This document shows, piece by piece, positions 50,701-63,865 of a stretch of 64,000 bases of DNA; the stretch's first letter is position 1; each line of letters starts with the position of its first letter. The position numbers and the translations under genes were made by a program. The DNA is from Brugia malayi (lineage: Eukaryota > Nematoda > Chromadorea > Rhabditida > Onchocercidae): contig NW_025062477.1 of NCBI RefSeq assembly GCF_000002995.4, positions 9,768,649 through 9,832,648 of the forward strand. The letters are read 5' to 3'. The notes under the pieces are model-generated. The model did not search any database and was not told where the DNA came from. It worked only from the letters and a program-made list of their open reading frames with translations.

Positions 50701-53700
50701 CTTAAGTGTACCTGTTGATCCTAATGAAAAGATAGGCCTTACACAGAGTCAAAGTACAAAAAAAGCAGAGCTATGCCTCATTTTTGATGAAATGGATGCA
50801 GAAAGACATGTAAGTTTTTCCTGCGGTTTATCTTATTCGTCTTCAGCATCACCGGATTACCATTATCATGTTTACGAGATAGTTTTATATATTCAACATT
50901 TTTTAATTTTTGGAATATAGGTAAATATAATGAGATCTGAATCGAGAACTTTTGAACTCCCAATGAAAAGTAATGATGGAAAGCAATGGAAGGTGGTTGT
51001 AGAAATAAAAGTGGAAAATATGCGACGACTTATTTACCTCCATTCTACAGTGCAAGTATGAGTTTACCAAACTTATAAAACATTTAGTTATCGTATAACA
51101 CGAAATGTTCTAAAATGTCAGTTGTAACCCAAGTTAGATTTTCTTAGCGGACTCAAAAAACATGTCCTTTTTGCTATATACATTTTATTTAGGTTATGAC
51201 GATTGTATATTTCTTTCTGTTTCTAAGGAAATTGAAAACCAACTTTCTAATAATCATGGTATATGTTTCTGACTGCAGTTTGTGAATCATCTCGATATAC
51301 CTTTTGAAATTCATTCAATGCGTGATGGAAGACTTGATTTCTGTGGTATCGCAGAAACGGATAGTGAACCACTTGATATTGCTCTTCCATTATTGTATAC
51401 AGCCACTGGAGAATTGTTTATCAAACCTCAAGATGATGCGTTGGTTTTTCTGTGTTTCTTTAATTTTTTTCTTGAGATTACTGTTTGCTGAGAATCTTTA
51501 TTATTTCAGTTATGAGATGAGCAATGAATCAGTTTGCTGGAATAAGTTTGAAGACAAGGCGCGATACATAGTACGGTGCGATCTGTCAGAAGACATGAAA
51601 CAGGGCTTGTTTGTAGCTCTGATTGTTGAAGAAATACCATTGAAAGCAGAAAGAAGCAGAGATTTAGACGATATAAGTTATATAGTGCACATCTTTTCAC
51701 CTCTCACCCTGCATAATTTCTTACCTATTGCTCTACGACTCACTTCTCCGGTAAGCTATGTTGAATCAGTCTAATTTTCGATGTATATTAATTGTCGATT
51801 GCAATAGAAAGACATCCCGAACGTACGCTCCTTATCAAAACAAATGTTTTCCATCTACAAAAAATACTTGTTACCTGAATTAGTTCGTTTAAGGAATGTT
51901 TGGAAAGAAAATTAAATAGCTAAATAATGATCGAAATTAACACTTAGTCGATTTTAGATACAGAAAGAGCTGTTTGGTGGTGAAGAAGTTTCATTAAACG
52001 TCATACCTGGGCAGAACCTCAATTTTGAAGTACCTTTAATATTGATCATTTCTTTGTGTGTCTAAGTATTCGGCTGACAAGTTTTTTAATAAGTGGCTAA
52101 ACTAACTGCAGTATTTACTAGGTGGATTATCGTGGAGATCTTTATGTAACAGAGATGCTTTTCCCTGTGGAGCACCAGGATTTAATGGTCATTACTCTTA
52201 CATCCGGTGAAAAATTTCTGGTAAGTATAATTTTATTAGCCGTAGGTGGCTCCTTTCAGAATATTTAAAGGTACAAAAAGTTATAGTGGATTAATTTTAA
52301 TTTGATAAATGCAAGTTAAAAAATAATTTGTTATATTATAGAATCTTGGTGTTCACTGGACAGTCGCTCATCGTAAACTTGATGCTGAAGTGTACGCACC
52401 CTATTGGTTCATTAATAATACTGGAAGAACTGTGAAATTTACGGTAGTGTTTTTTATACTTTGCACCATTTCCATTTCGCTTTTAGCTATTTTACAGAAA
52501 GCATAAAAAGCTAGGGTTTACTAAAACCAAGTTATCCGCTTCCATATTTGAAGCGTTTTTTATAACGAACTTGGTTACTGAAGATACATATTTGCTTCTT
52601 TTTTGTTTCTTATTGCAATTTTATTAGTGAGACAATTAATCCTATTTAGGAAAGCAGTGAAGGTATAATTGAAAAAACTACTAAATGCGTACCATGTCAG
52701 AAGAGTGGAATGGAAGGACAGGTACGACAATTTATTCCTTTTTCTGCACTAGCATCTCATTCCGTATAGAATTTATATAAATATGTGACGTTCTGTGTTT
52801 TAATTTTAATTGCATAATAGGAACTATTCAGAAAACACTGAATTGTCAGTTGCGAGTTTTAATTGATAATTTCATTACTTTTTCAGCAGAACCTAGTATT
52901 TAGAATATGACTTGATTAATAAGAATTATTTCCGAGTTCATTTTTATAGTAGGAAATAATTTTATTTGTAATCTCATCTTCTTTCATTAGACTGAGCAAT
53001 AAATGTGAATGTGAGAAAATTGGAAGTGATTAGGACTTTTTCGTTCATCTTGTAAATATTCATAATTTTTTGTTTTTATAGCTTAATTCATATTATGGGA
53101 AATTATGCACACTTCTTGTATCGACCTATATTTATTTTTGCAGTAGTTTTTTCGTGAATTCAATATTTTGATTTAAACACTGTTAGGACTGCGCTGATGA
53201 GATCATTTTGAAACTTATTTGTATTTGAAATCTCGATTAACCTTTACCCAACTAGATCGGCTGTGAAATTTTTAATTATCAACAATGTAATGAGCTATCG
53301 ATCTGTCGTAGACGTGTAACTTTCCTTTCAGCTTATTGTGCTTATCTATGTTTTAGTATTCTGATGCGATAATGCAGGAAGCGTTCAGCGAGCCGGCTTT
53401 GCTTCCACTGGATGCCAAGGATTTCTTATCCAAAAAAAAGGTGACCATTCTTGTAATGTTCGGGAGGTGTTCGTTCTGTCAGTAATAACATAATATTTAA
53501 ATGCAGATATTGAATGTTTTAAGACTCAGATGGCTGATCTCCGGAAGCAAGCAGGAAGCCTCCTGATATGCCATTTTGAGTTATTTTTTAACATGAGAAT
53601 GATTTTTCTCTAAACATGTCCATAGGACGAATTATTCTTAGAAATACGACTGTTCATTCAATTTAATTTGCTCCTATTATTCGTTACAGTCACATTTAAT

Positions 53701-56700
53701 AAGATGTGTCTTACTCGAAACTCTTATTTGTTGTTTTAATACAGAAGTTGGACGTAATTTGTCAATATCTTTTTGTTTATTGAATTTTAATTTTCTAGGT
53801 AAAATCAAAATTCTAGGCAAGGTTATCACTGTTCGGGAACTATTGGACAAATGAATTTCCACTCGATGCGGTTGGAAATGCGGGACGTATTAGTTGTAAG
53901 GATGAAAGCAGTAGTGAGCAAAGTATTTCATTGCAAATAAGTATGTGTCAGTCGGGTTTGACAAGGGTAATCACATTCTTACCTTTCTATCTGCTTCACA
54001 ATCATAGCCGGTTTCCTTTTGAAATAAGAGAATTTGGAACGCAGAACTGGATTTTGGTTACGTCTCAAGCAGTAAGTTTATTTTTTCATGATAAAATTTG
54101 AAATATTTCCATAGAACACAGATTCTTATTGCTTTTCTGTGGATATACATTCACTTTATACATTCATTTCTATCAGACTTAATTAATGTATTGCTTTTGA
54201 TTGTAGGGTCAGTTTTGGTTTATATATTTATTTTGTCATAACCTCTCTCCGTTTCTGGGATTGATTTTATCTCTGCTTCAAAATCGAAAAAATTTGAGGA
54301 TTTTTTTTTACAGTGTATCGGTTTTTGGCCATCTCAAAAAGAAAGTCGGAAATATGTTGTTGCGAGATATGGTGGTACAGTCGAGGAGTCAATACTATTT
54401 CCGATCACTGAAAGTTTTGAAGGATTCTGTAAGATCGACAATGATGTAAATTTATTTCTTCGCAAGTTAAGGAAAGGCATCCTGAGTGGTGTATTCGAGT
54501 TTGACTTTAGTATATGTTTCTCATAAATTTATAATAATAAAGACATTCATTAGTATTATTAACTACATTTCTACGTGGAAGAATATATTTTATGTCTTTT
54601 TACCTCTACCAATATTAAGTTATAGTATCTTGGTGTATATGTAACTATAACAATCTGCGAATCGTCTTCCATTATCAAACTTGAATCATTTGAACCGGGT
54701 ATGGCTCCCGCTATCATAATGAATGCTACGAAAAAATCGGTGGATTTTGGTCAGAAAGGTTACGATTTTTTCCTTCTTTTCCATTTTTATCTTTGTCTTA
54801 ACAGTTTCATATTAATATTTTCACCGTTTTTTCCACTCAAAAATTCGAATTCGAATTTGTAGGAACTCAGTCAAAGAAGACACTCGGTCCATGGGAAAGC
54901 TGTGCATTTACATGGACAGATGTGATTCATGATCGTGAACTGGAATGGAAAAGTGGTGATGCAAGCCATTCGGATGATTTAATCCGGAATACATTTGAAG
55001 ATTACCGACCATCTAATTCAGATTGTACTCGTTATTACTGGGTTTGTTTAAAAACCTCTCCACTAAAATTTAAGTGAAAATTTTCTATTTCTTTCGCTTT
55101 CATCTATCTTTTCTTTTCTATGTGTGGGAAAAAAAACCATAGTATTTTAGATAAAATAAAAAATCTAAAGAAATAAAAGAAATGGGACAATTTTCTAGAC
55201 TGAATACAGAAACTTTTTTGTGTCACTTCAAGTATTTTGCTGATTGGAACCAATTCTTGTATATATGTTTCCACTATCTCCAATTTCCTCTTTTGATACA
55301 ACGGTTTTGCTTTTTTTTTTTTTATGGACTTAAAAGTTTGTGAACCACATTTTTGTATAGGTGTCATTTTTGAATGGACGCCAACGTGTATATCTGTTCA
55401 CGGATGATCTGGCAGTAATGACTACTGCACACGAAGCTTATGAAATTGAACTTCCTACTTTTTCTGTTGAAATATCTCTGCAAGGTATTGGCATTTCCAT
55501 AGTGGACAATTTTAAAACTGAAGAAATCGCATATTTGTGCATTGCATCATCAGCTATTATTTGGGAGCAATTCGTTAAAACTCGATACAAGTTTGTTTCT
55601 TCTAAGAATTCTTGAAAATTTGGAGGATTAGCACCTAAGTTGTGCAGCCTTGTTTTCTTACCATACATTTTGTTTATACTGAAAATTGTATTGCTCAAAT
55701 GAATATAAGTTTGCAATACTGCCAATTTGTTTCATGTGTTTTTAGATTTTGCTTCTTAAATCATTCAAATTTCTTGGTGCAGATGTCGCAATAATAATTA
55801 CATAACAAATTACGAATTTTTAAGAAAGCGATCATTTCATGTTAAGCGCTAAGGAACATTTAGTTAAATAATCAAACAAATCGTTTTGTTGGTAATGCTT
55901 CAGTCGACTACATTAATAAATAAGCAAAATGCAGAACATATAAAAACATAGTTATTACTTGTACTTTTAATACTCAGTTTGAAAGATATTTGTTTGTTCT
56001 GAAAGTTTTTGAAAATCCTTGGTACGATCACCACGTATTTCTAGACCATTCACAATTAAACAGATGGAAATAATCGAGCACGCTTATCAGATATGGCTTC
56101 CAGGCCGTTCAGAAGAAACAGTAATGGTGGACAAGTTGGAATTTGATTTCATGCATATGAAATTAAAAAAACAAAAAGATTGGGTATTCTTTCATGCATT
56201 CCTAGATATAAGCAATTTAATTTGAATATAAAAAAAAATGTAAAATTTCTTTTGATGTCTTTATTTAACATCGAAGGCTTTTCAGGCTGACATAAGGCGA
56301 CAATTCCAAATTGGACTTTGGATGCAGTATAGGCAAACTCCGCACCAATTACAGTTTCATGTGAAGGTACACTTGCATTCTTTCTTGTGTTTTTCGTTTT
56401 AGTTTTTTTATCCCTATGTTTTATATAATTTTTAACAAATAAACATCATGATATTTTAATGATCAGAAACCACTATTTCAATGTAATTTTGTCAGATATC
56501 CCAACAAGTTGAGGAACAGAAACCTATTGAGTTTCGGGAGAAGAATAAACTTCTTGTATTTGCGTTATCCTTCGTGTTATAAATTTGCTCCTTATTAACG
56601 TCCTGTAATCCTGAATCTTACACAATTCAAAAAAAGAATGTGTTTTGAAGTATTTCCAAATTTTATTATTTTCTATTGTTTACTTATTATTTATTTGCTT

Positions 56701-59700
56701 ATTAATGTTTAGCTTAATCATCTACAAATCGATAATCAGTTACCAGCATGTATATTTCCTTGCATACTCTCAATCGTACCACCACCAAGATCTGTCGTTC
56801 AAGAAAATGGTAATGGAAATAATTCCTACACTTTCAAAAACTGTTAATGTAGATGATTTTTATTTTTATAAGATCTAATGTAGAAAAGCTATTCTGCAGA
56901 CTCTTATTTTGATTATGATTATGGAGATAAAAGAAAATGGGATAATTTGATTATTTTACTGATTTTACTGATAACCTACATTAATAGAGTAGATTTTTTT
57001 TGGAGATTTAATAGATTTGATTTTTTTCCAAGGAATTTTCAGCTCCAAAATCTTTCTGCGAATTGAGCTACATACGACGAGAATCAGAACACAGTAGGAT
57101 TGCTCAAATAAAATATCTTCATCTTTTGGTGCAGGAGTTCGCAGTGCAAGTTGACCAAGGCTTTATGAACGCAATGCTGGAATTGATATCTTCTCAAGTT
57201 GATAGTAAACCATATACGGTTAGAGTCTTTTTTTCTTTTTGGAAGGCATAAGAGTACTTCTTGCTTTATTTTGCTACCATAATTCTATATACACAAAAGA
57301 AGTGTCAAATGTTTTTGTTGAACTTGTACCTTTTGTTCATGTGCCTGATTGTGCTTTCTTGGATTCTCCATAAAGAATATTTTATTTCTTAAAGTCTGGT
57401 CACATTGGAAATTTATGTAGTGTGTAAATAAACTTTACTGTAGTGTAGAATGCAGAATAATATTTGCAAACTGAAATAGAATAAAGCGGTTTATTGATTT
57501 TTTTGAATTGTTTCATTGCAGAAGGAAGCTTTTGTAAGAGATTTTGAAATGACGAAAAATCAGTTGGAAGTTATTGCTGGAATGACAACAGCTTCTCAAC
57601 AGGCAGCATATTATGAAAATTTGCATATCTCGCCACTCATGGTATACACAATTTTTTCACGTATTTTAAGATATTTTGTTATATTTTAATAATTCAAAAA
57701 AGTTCCACTATAAAATTTGATTGTAAAGCGCAGAAGTGAGTTAATTATTTCAGGAAGAAAACTGAAGAACTTGTGACTTTATTATTTCAGATAATAGCAA
57801 TTAATGTAATGTTTGCAGATACATTTGTCATTTTCACAAGGTGGTAATTCTGGTTGTAAGCAACTAAAGAGTAAAGCTTTGAAATCAAAAGAAGCCGTTC
57901 AACTTCCAGTCCAATCTGAATTTATCAATGTCTTCTTGAAGAGCGTTGGTGTGACAGTAACGGAGATTCAAGATGTTGTTTTCAAGTAGGCATTTTTTCA
58001 AATTTTTGATTTTTTATGAAGTGTCGAATCTCTTATTGAATTGTCTTTTTTTTATATGCATATTTCGAATATTTATTCTAGTTATTATGAACATTGACTT
58101 TAATGCATGGAGTAGAGACTTGTAACAAGAACTTTGACAATTATTAGCACTTCCACTTGATGGAAGAATCTAGGATTCTACGATGAAGGTGGAATGGGAT
58201 TCATTTCAAGATAAAATAAAAATTATCCAGATGTAAAAATTATCATCAATCTTCTTAAGGATGGGACAAATTGAAAAGCTACAATCGTTTGATTGATATT
58301 TCATGTTATATTATTCCTGACAAATAAAATTTGTGGTGCTTAGGGATTCGAATTTTCAGCAATTTTTTTTTTTTTTTTTTATAGACTGGCGTTTTTTGAG
58401 CGGAAATATGCTTTCTATACAGCCTCTCAATTGAAAGGTGAAATAACAGGGCATTATATGTCGCAAATCATTAAACAGCTTTATGTGCTTGTTCTGGGTC
58501 TCGATATTCTGGGAAATCCGTTTGGACTTGTTCGCGATCTTTCATCTGGAGTGCAAGATTTCTTTTATCAACCGTTCCAGGTTATCTTATCTTTGTATTC
58601 TTATGTCCCAAGAATTGTAATGTAGATTTCAGTCATGAGATTCTTGCATTTATTTTTGTGGTAGAAATTTTGTTTTACAAAAACTTTTTGATGAACAAAT
58701 GGGGAGCTCTATTTGCTGATATCACTTAACCCTTTTTTTAAAAAAAAAATAATTTAAAAAGTTACCCAATGAAGGCAATAAAGTGTGCCTGTTTACGCCG
58801 AAGAAAGTAGGATTCTACATTGGTAAAAAGGGAATTCACTTCAAGAAATCAGTGTGATCACTGATTGTTTTGTTTTAAGGTTTTTGAAAGTGTTGCTAAA
58901 TGTTAAATTTTGTGTTAACTATAAGAATATTAAAAAAAAAAAAAAAAAAGGAAATCATAATTCACACGTTGGAAAAAACGCTTTAGGGAGCTGTTAAAGG
59001 ACCAGAAGAGTTTGCTGAAGGAGTCGCTTTGGGTGTTAAAGGTCTTGTTGGTGCAACAGTTGGCGGTGGAGCTGGAGCATTCTCAAGAATTGCTGGTACT
59101 CTAGGAAAAGTATATTTCTTTTTTTTTAAATCTATTTTCGTGAAAATTTTGGCATTGGAAGTGTTCTGATTGGATTGGTAGTTCAGGATTTATAGTCAGT
59201 AATGTCTAATATTCTGAACAAGTGCAAGACTGTAGGTTTATGAGTAAATTTGAAAACACTATCTTTCAAAATACCATATTTAAAGTTATCAAACAGAGTT
59301 CCTGTAGTAAATTTTCATATGTGAGATTATGGTTTTGAAACAAAAGAACGAACTACATTTTTATTTCCATAAAAAATACAATTTCTAGGGTGTAGCAGCA
59401 TTAACTCTTGATGAAGAATACCAACGCAAGCGGCAGCTGATGATGAACCGCCGTCCAAGGACATTCGGTGAGGGTGTAGCTCGCGGTGCTAAAGGTGTTG
59501 GACAAGGTTTATATGATGGCATCGCTGGTGTTGTTTTCAAACCACTTGCAGGTCTGTTTTATTCTTGTGCATTGCAATGCGATGATGGTTTTAATTCCTT
59601 ATTCATGTTTGTTTCGATTGGAGCGAAGTCCATTCCCAAAAATTTATTTGCATGAAAACATATCGAATAGTTCAGAAGTTGTGTTATTTGATATTTTCAA

Positions 59701-61594
59701 TTAGCAGATCAGTTGTTTCACAGTTAATTTTAGGCGCTCGAAGTGGAGGAGCTGGTGGTTTTGCGAAAGGACTTAGTCTCGGCTTAGTTGGTATAGTTAC
59801 GCGCCCTCTATCTGGAGCTGTTGATTTTGCTAGTAGTACTTTAGATGCTGTGAGATCGTTAGTTTTTTTATGGAATTGTTTTCTAATGCTGTCTTTTAAA
59901 ATGAATTGCCTGCCTGTCAACTCTTTTCATGCAGTGCTCTAGTTTCTAGTTAAATTTGTCGTCAGTAAATATCGTTGGAATATGAGTACTGATGATCAAA
60001 TCACTAGAAATTCGGTATCTTTTACTGCGTTTGCGCCATTTTTTATAGGTTTTTTTGTTAGTACGTTCTTTGAACTGAAGGATACAACATTAAGAAATGT
60101 TATAAATATGTACGGTTGATGTATTAAAATTTAGAATTTTAGTGCGACGGTTGGAACTGATGAAACGAAGCCATTGCGTCCATCACGGGTTATATTTTCA
60201 GACAACATCGTAAGACCATACAGCCAGAAGATGGCTATCGGAGCTCAAATATTTCGTGTAAGCTTAGGATGAAGTTTCTTTGCTCTGAATTCCATTTTCA
60301 TTATTGTAATTAAATACCTAAATAAAAGACTGCTTTTCCTTGATGATAGTATGTAGACCTTCCTAATCGGTGTTAATTTAAAACTTGTTTATAACGAACA
60401 TGAAAATGATGTGTGTCAACTCAACCATATTTCCATGCGATATATTTAAGCGAATAATCCCTCATTTTTATTGTTCACACCGTGTTTTTTATTTAGTTAA
60501 GTTTGTTTTACGATAGAAAAGTAGTGAGCAGAAGAGCAGTGAATAGTTGAGCAATATATAGCAATTTAGTTTTTTGGAGAGTGATTTTGCCGTAATAAAG
60601 TGCCATAAATTGTCAACAATAAATGTTGAATGTTCAGGAAGCTGATAATGGTTCCGTGGCCGACACTGATTACTTCTTGGCACATGCAGCAATTTCTGAG
60701 AAGAGCCTATTTATTATCACAGATAGGTTGGGATTTCAAGTTGTTTGGTTAACTAAGTTCATTTTTTATCATTTCCAAAAAATATGATTCTGGGAATTAA
60801 TAGAGTTTGAATGCTAGCTGCAGTTTTTGGAGTGTTAAGTGATGTGCCTTTCACTACAATCAGAAATTTTTTAGACCTAGAATGAAGCATTGAGCTATTG
60901 GACAATCATCAAGGAAATTATAATTTTGGATGAGTGATTTTTGGTTTGGTACAGTTAAATCGGTTTTTACATTAATTATATAAGATGATTGCAGGCGTGC
61001 AATGAATGTAAGAAAAAGTGATATAGTTGGTTCCTGGAATATTGAATGGCAAATTTTATACACAGAAATGAATAGACCTACACTTTCGGGTAAAACGATC
61101 CTAATTGATTTACGAAAGAAGCAGAAAGGTTTCCTCAAATTAAGCACGTTAGGTGGAAGAGTGGTCGAATTAATAGAGCAAGCGTCTGCATCGGTTAGTA
61201 TTTATTCTCTTTTAAGTTGGAATTTCTATTAATTATATAGAACGTCTTTGTTCATGAATCTTTTGTAGAAACTTCAGAGGAAAGAAAAAATAGAAGGTAA
61301 AATAAAAAATATCTTGGTAAATGGACAAAACCATCTAGAATTGTAATACCAACTGAATACTGAGTGCACTTTTCATTTGACCTTGTTGAATTAGTTAAAG
61401 AATCCTGAAATACTAACAGGATTCTTTTTTTACTTGCTGCAGTAGCAATATGGTCTCAGTTTTTTTTTCTTGTTCTCTGTAAGAACTAATCTATTAAGTA
61501 AATTTTACACAACTTCTTGTTTTACTGATGCTACTTTCAGGAAATATACAACAAATTACTGGAAGCTTATGAAATTGAAATTGGTGCTAATTAA
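36761..61594 (+). CDS. vps-13: VPS13A/C-type bridge-like lipid transfer protein, complete
   Basis: Giant rod-shaped protein that moves bulk lipid between membranes at organelle contact sites. I could place 62 exons with matching phases and a total of 9,825 bases (3,274 residues plus stop); human VPS13A has 3,174. The start [16 protein letters not shown] matches human MVFESVVVDVLNRFLG, and stop TAA is at 61592-61594. Domains in order: Chorein N (residues about 1-266), the lipid-channel repeats (267-1755), the region with the Vps13 adaptor-binding/SHR-BD part (1756-2825), the VPS13_C/ATG2_C helices and glycine-rich block (2826-3120), and a C-terminal PH-like domain (3121-3274). Conserved landmarks include [34 protein letters not shown] and [16 protein letters not shown]. 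No UBA domain was seen, which argues against VPS13D. Exon coordinates are given in the block entries. Confidence 0.97.
39047..48741 (+). other. vps-13: vps-13 exons 6-30: extended beta-groove region
   Basis: Exons 39047-39293, 39476-39647, 39922-40052, 40214-40346, 40457-40614, 40842-41084, 41377-41623, 42056-42261, 42473-42608, 42684-42854, 43027-43257, 43467-43562, 43708-43907, 44170-44374, 44561-44809, 45038-45248, 45357-45540, 45798-45951, 46312-46581, 46837-47025, 47290-47365, 47615-47788, 47981-48102, 48312-48407, 48577-48741. Landmarks: [41 protein letters not shown], an Ala/Gln coiled stretch ([20 protein letters not shown]) before [20 protein letters not shown], and [16 protein letters not shown]. 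In the linker 42684-42854, where human VPS13A has its FFAT motif, I see an acidic segment (EISEDEHLK) but no clear FFAT core. Confidence 0.93.
48897..57218 (+). other. vps-13: vps-13 exons 31-52: VAB / SHR-BD region
   Basis: Exons 48897-49064, 49339-49488, 49680-49778, 50098-50364, 50651-50809, 50921-51055, 51279-51439, 51510-51750, 51958-52029, 52122-52220, 52342-52443, 52650-52721, 53378-53440, 53817-54071, 54314-54445, 54626-54758, 54863-55041, 55361-55590, 56045-56183, 56286-56366, 56713-56809, 57043-57218. This part contains the adaptor-binding beta domain: [19 protein letters not shown] (human VTFTPFYMIKNKSKYHISV), [22 protein letters not shown] and GIGISIVDN. The exon at 53817 starts at the second of two close acceptors; the first would include an in-frame TAG. 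Confidence 0.92.
57522..59849 (+). other. vps-13: vps-13 exons 53-58: VPS13_C / ATG2_C and glycine-rich block
   Basis: Exons 57522-57641, 57819-57985, 58385-58580, 58987-59109, 59389-59551, 59734-59849. They encode [40 protein letters not shown], then repeated glycine/alanine segments ([59 protein letters not shown]). This is the most conserved part of the protein and corresponds to the amphipathic helices shared with ATG2 that anchor to lipid droplets and mitochondria. Confidence 0.95.
60135..61594 (+). other. vps-13: vps-13 exons 59-62: C-terminal PH-like domain and stop
   Basis: Exons 60135-60257, 60638-60726, 60995-61193, 61541-61594. They encode [19 protein letters not shown] (human ESLRPPRFFNEDGVIRPYR), [26 protein letters not shown] and the final [13 protein letters not shown]. 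The last exon follows TTTCAG and stops at TAA. Confidence 0.93.
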
Positions 61595-62484
61595 AGAATG
61601 TGTTCCACTTACATGTTTGTCCTTAAATGTTTTCTATCATATATCTCGTTGCAGAAATTGTAAACGCCTATATTTCACAGTCTGTGCTATGGAAACAATA
61701 TTATATCGAAGATATAATTTTAATTTAATAATTGCTCTTGTTTATTTGTATATCATTTCTTGATATATCTACAGCGAATTGCTTGATTCCATATTCTGTC
61801 TAATCATATTTTTGAGAGAGTGAGGGATTGAAACAATACCTTTATTAAATAAGCAAAACGTCTTTCGTTCTTGGCAATATTTATATGTATAATTCTAAAT
61901 GGTGTATTGATCCTTTTTTCTTTCAGTCCATTCGTTCTTTTGCTCTTCTACAGTGTCTGATGCGATCCACTCTGAGTCTTACTGCATTATCATCTTTGAT
62001 AGTAAAACTTTACTGAGATGAAATTGAGGTATTGAGGTACTAAATTTAATAGGGATAGGGAGGAATAAAATTCTAGCTCAAATGGAGCAGCATGCATTTT
62101 GATTTGCAGGATTGAATGAACAGCAAATTTATAATAATTAATATGAAATTATAGTTTACTGAGATTGTAGGAATAGAGTATTTCAACACTCGTCCATGTT
62201 ACCTCAGATTGTCATGTTCTGTCGAGTTTCAAATGAGCAAATATGCTAAGTTATTACCAAGCGAATCATCCATCTACTGATTTGAAATTTGAGTTTTGAA
62301 GTATTTTATGTCAAGATTGTGATTTTTTTTTTCAGAAAAACTTTATCTGCTTCATATCTTATTCCTTTTTTCTGTGGTTCGGAAAGTTTCAAACCATTAT
62401 GGTTACTGCAGCTACTCTGCTTTTTATAAAAGTTTAAATCTTTGTCCACTCGCCTATTTGTTATTCACTTTGCTCTCCACGCAG

Positions 62485-63418
62485 ACGCTGTGATCCAACT
62501 GTTAAATTGTTGCATCGACATCCGCTTTTATGCTCTCAAGATTCATTCGCTGTGTTTAGTAATAGTTTAAAAGTAATCTGCTCCATAAACTTTTGCTTAT
62601 TTGGCTGTTTTCAGCTACGATTTAATAGGTGGTGCGCGGCATTTTAGGTAATGCTGGGATTAGTTTAAAAACTTTTCATGGTCGTCTAGTGCAGTTTATT
62701 TATTAAGTTTAACCAATTGCAAGGTCACCGAAAGGAGAATTGAGAGGGGGCTGCAAGCATATGTAAGTTTTCATAAACATCGGTTTTAACAGAGAGTTCA
62801 GGGTGGAATTTTTTGCAAACATTTTTGAGAATCAACTGATAAATTTCTAAATTTTTTTCAGGAGTTAACACGAACTTGAATCAAAGCTCAGGATATCACC
62901 TCCATTGTAATGTTTTCTCATACTATTCTAGAATTGCTGAAATGTATTAGAAGTTATAAAATCCAAACACCAAGTATTTTTTCTTGTTTTAGAAAAAAAC
63001 ATCTTTGCGGTTTTTTGTAAAAAGGCATTATTGGAGTCGGTGATCATCTATTTGATGTCTTATTAATTGGCCTCGGAATTCCTCCAATTGAAAAGCGGAT
63101 GGGGAAATATATCTGACCATTAGTTGATGATCACAGATTTCGTGCTTGAATGAAATGGTTTCTGATAAATCATTGATAACGTGAATCCATGCCTTTGCTA
63201 ACACTTGATTGGAATGGATGCTTGACTGAGGTGCTGTTTTAGATTGACGTTGAATCACACCTTGGAATGATTGGTTTGCTGTACTTTTTTCTTCGATTAC
63301 AGTTTTTGAAGTGCATGCATTATAATTTTTCACCTTAAATTTTCAGGCAATACATGAAGAATTCGGCTTTCCAGAAATACAGCTTGAGGCATTCGAATTA
63401 TCCATTCATCTGATGTAG
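62485..63418 (+). other. Two exon-like segments in one frame, unrecognised
   Basis: Segment 62485-62572 follows CTCCACGCAG and ends AAA|GTAATC; segment 63346-63418 follows AAATTTTCAG and ends in TAG. They join in phase and would encode RCDPTVKLLHRHPLLCSQDS ... AIHEEFGFPEIQLEAFELS. I found no upstream exon or start codon with certainty. It could be an unknown small gene, an alternative 3' end of vps-13, or chance. Confidence 0.22.
63028..63333 (-). other. 101-codon open frame, minus strand, unrecognised
   Basis: This frame is less AT-biased in its amino-acid use than the usual noise here (AKAWIHVINDLSETISFKHE, ISPSAFQLEEFRGQLIR). There is no ATG at the open end (it begins with GTG after TTTAAG), so it could be a terminal exon. 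No domain recognised, and I could not link it in phase to other minus-strand pieces. Confidence 0.25.
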
Positions 63419-63865
63419 ATATGATGAGAAGACTTGCATCTCGTAATTTCTAAACCGAGAGAGAATTCTCTTCTTATCTGCTTCATTTTTTAGATAATTA
63501 ACCGAGATAACCCTAAATGATAAGGTAGATTTATATACACATTACGCATTTTATTTTTCGTTTGATAAAATCTTAACTGTTATTAGATAACTCTGTACGT
63601 AATAAGCTTAAGGATAATCCGATTATTATACTCCATGATACTGATATCTCATAAGGGGAAGATTGTTACAGTAAATGTTCTCGTGCTGTGTCACCAAGTA
63701 ATCTTCCTGCATTGATTACCTGGAAATGGTTTCATTTCTCAGTAAAATAATGATTCATTGTGATTTCTTATATATCGTCAAAGAAAAAATAGGGAAATCA
63801 TCAATTTGAATAGTACAAAAAAGTGCTCCATCAGCAGGACTATCATTATGTCACCTTTTCCATAT

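Larger units (their letters stand above)
61595..63865. other. Region downstream of vps-13 without a recognised gene
   Basis: It should hold the vps-13 3' UTR. It contains exon-like pieces on the + strand (62485-62572 and 63346-63418) and on the minus strand (63028-63333 and 63666-63719), none with a recognisable domain. These are treated as candidates, not genes. Confidence 0.5.

Noticed and set aside
53799..53816. Earlier acceptor for the vps-13 exon at 53817
   Set aside because: It would include an in-frame TAG; the acceptor 18 bases downstream keeps the reading frame.
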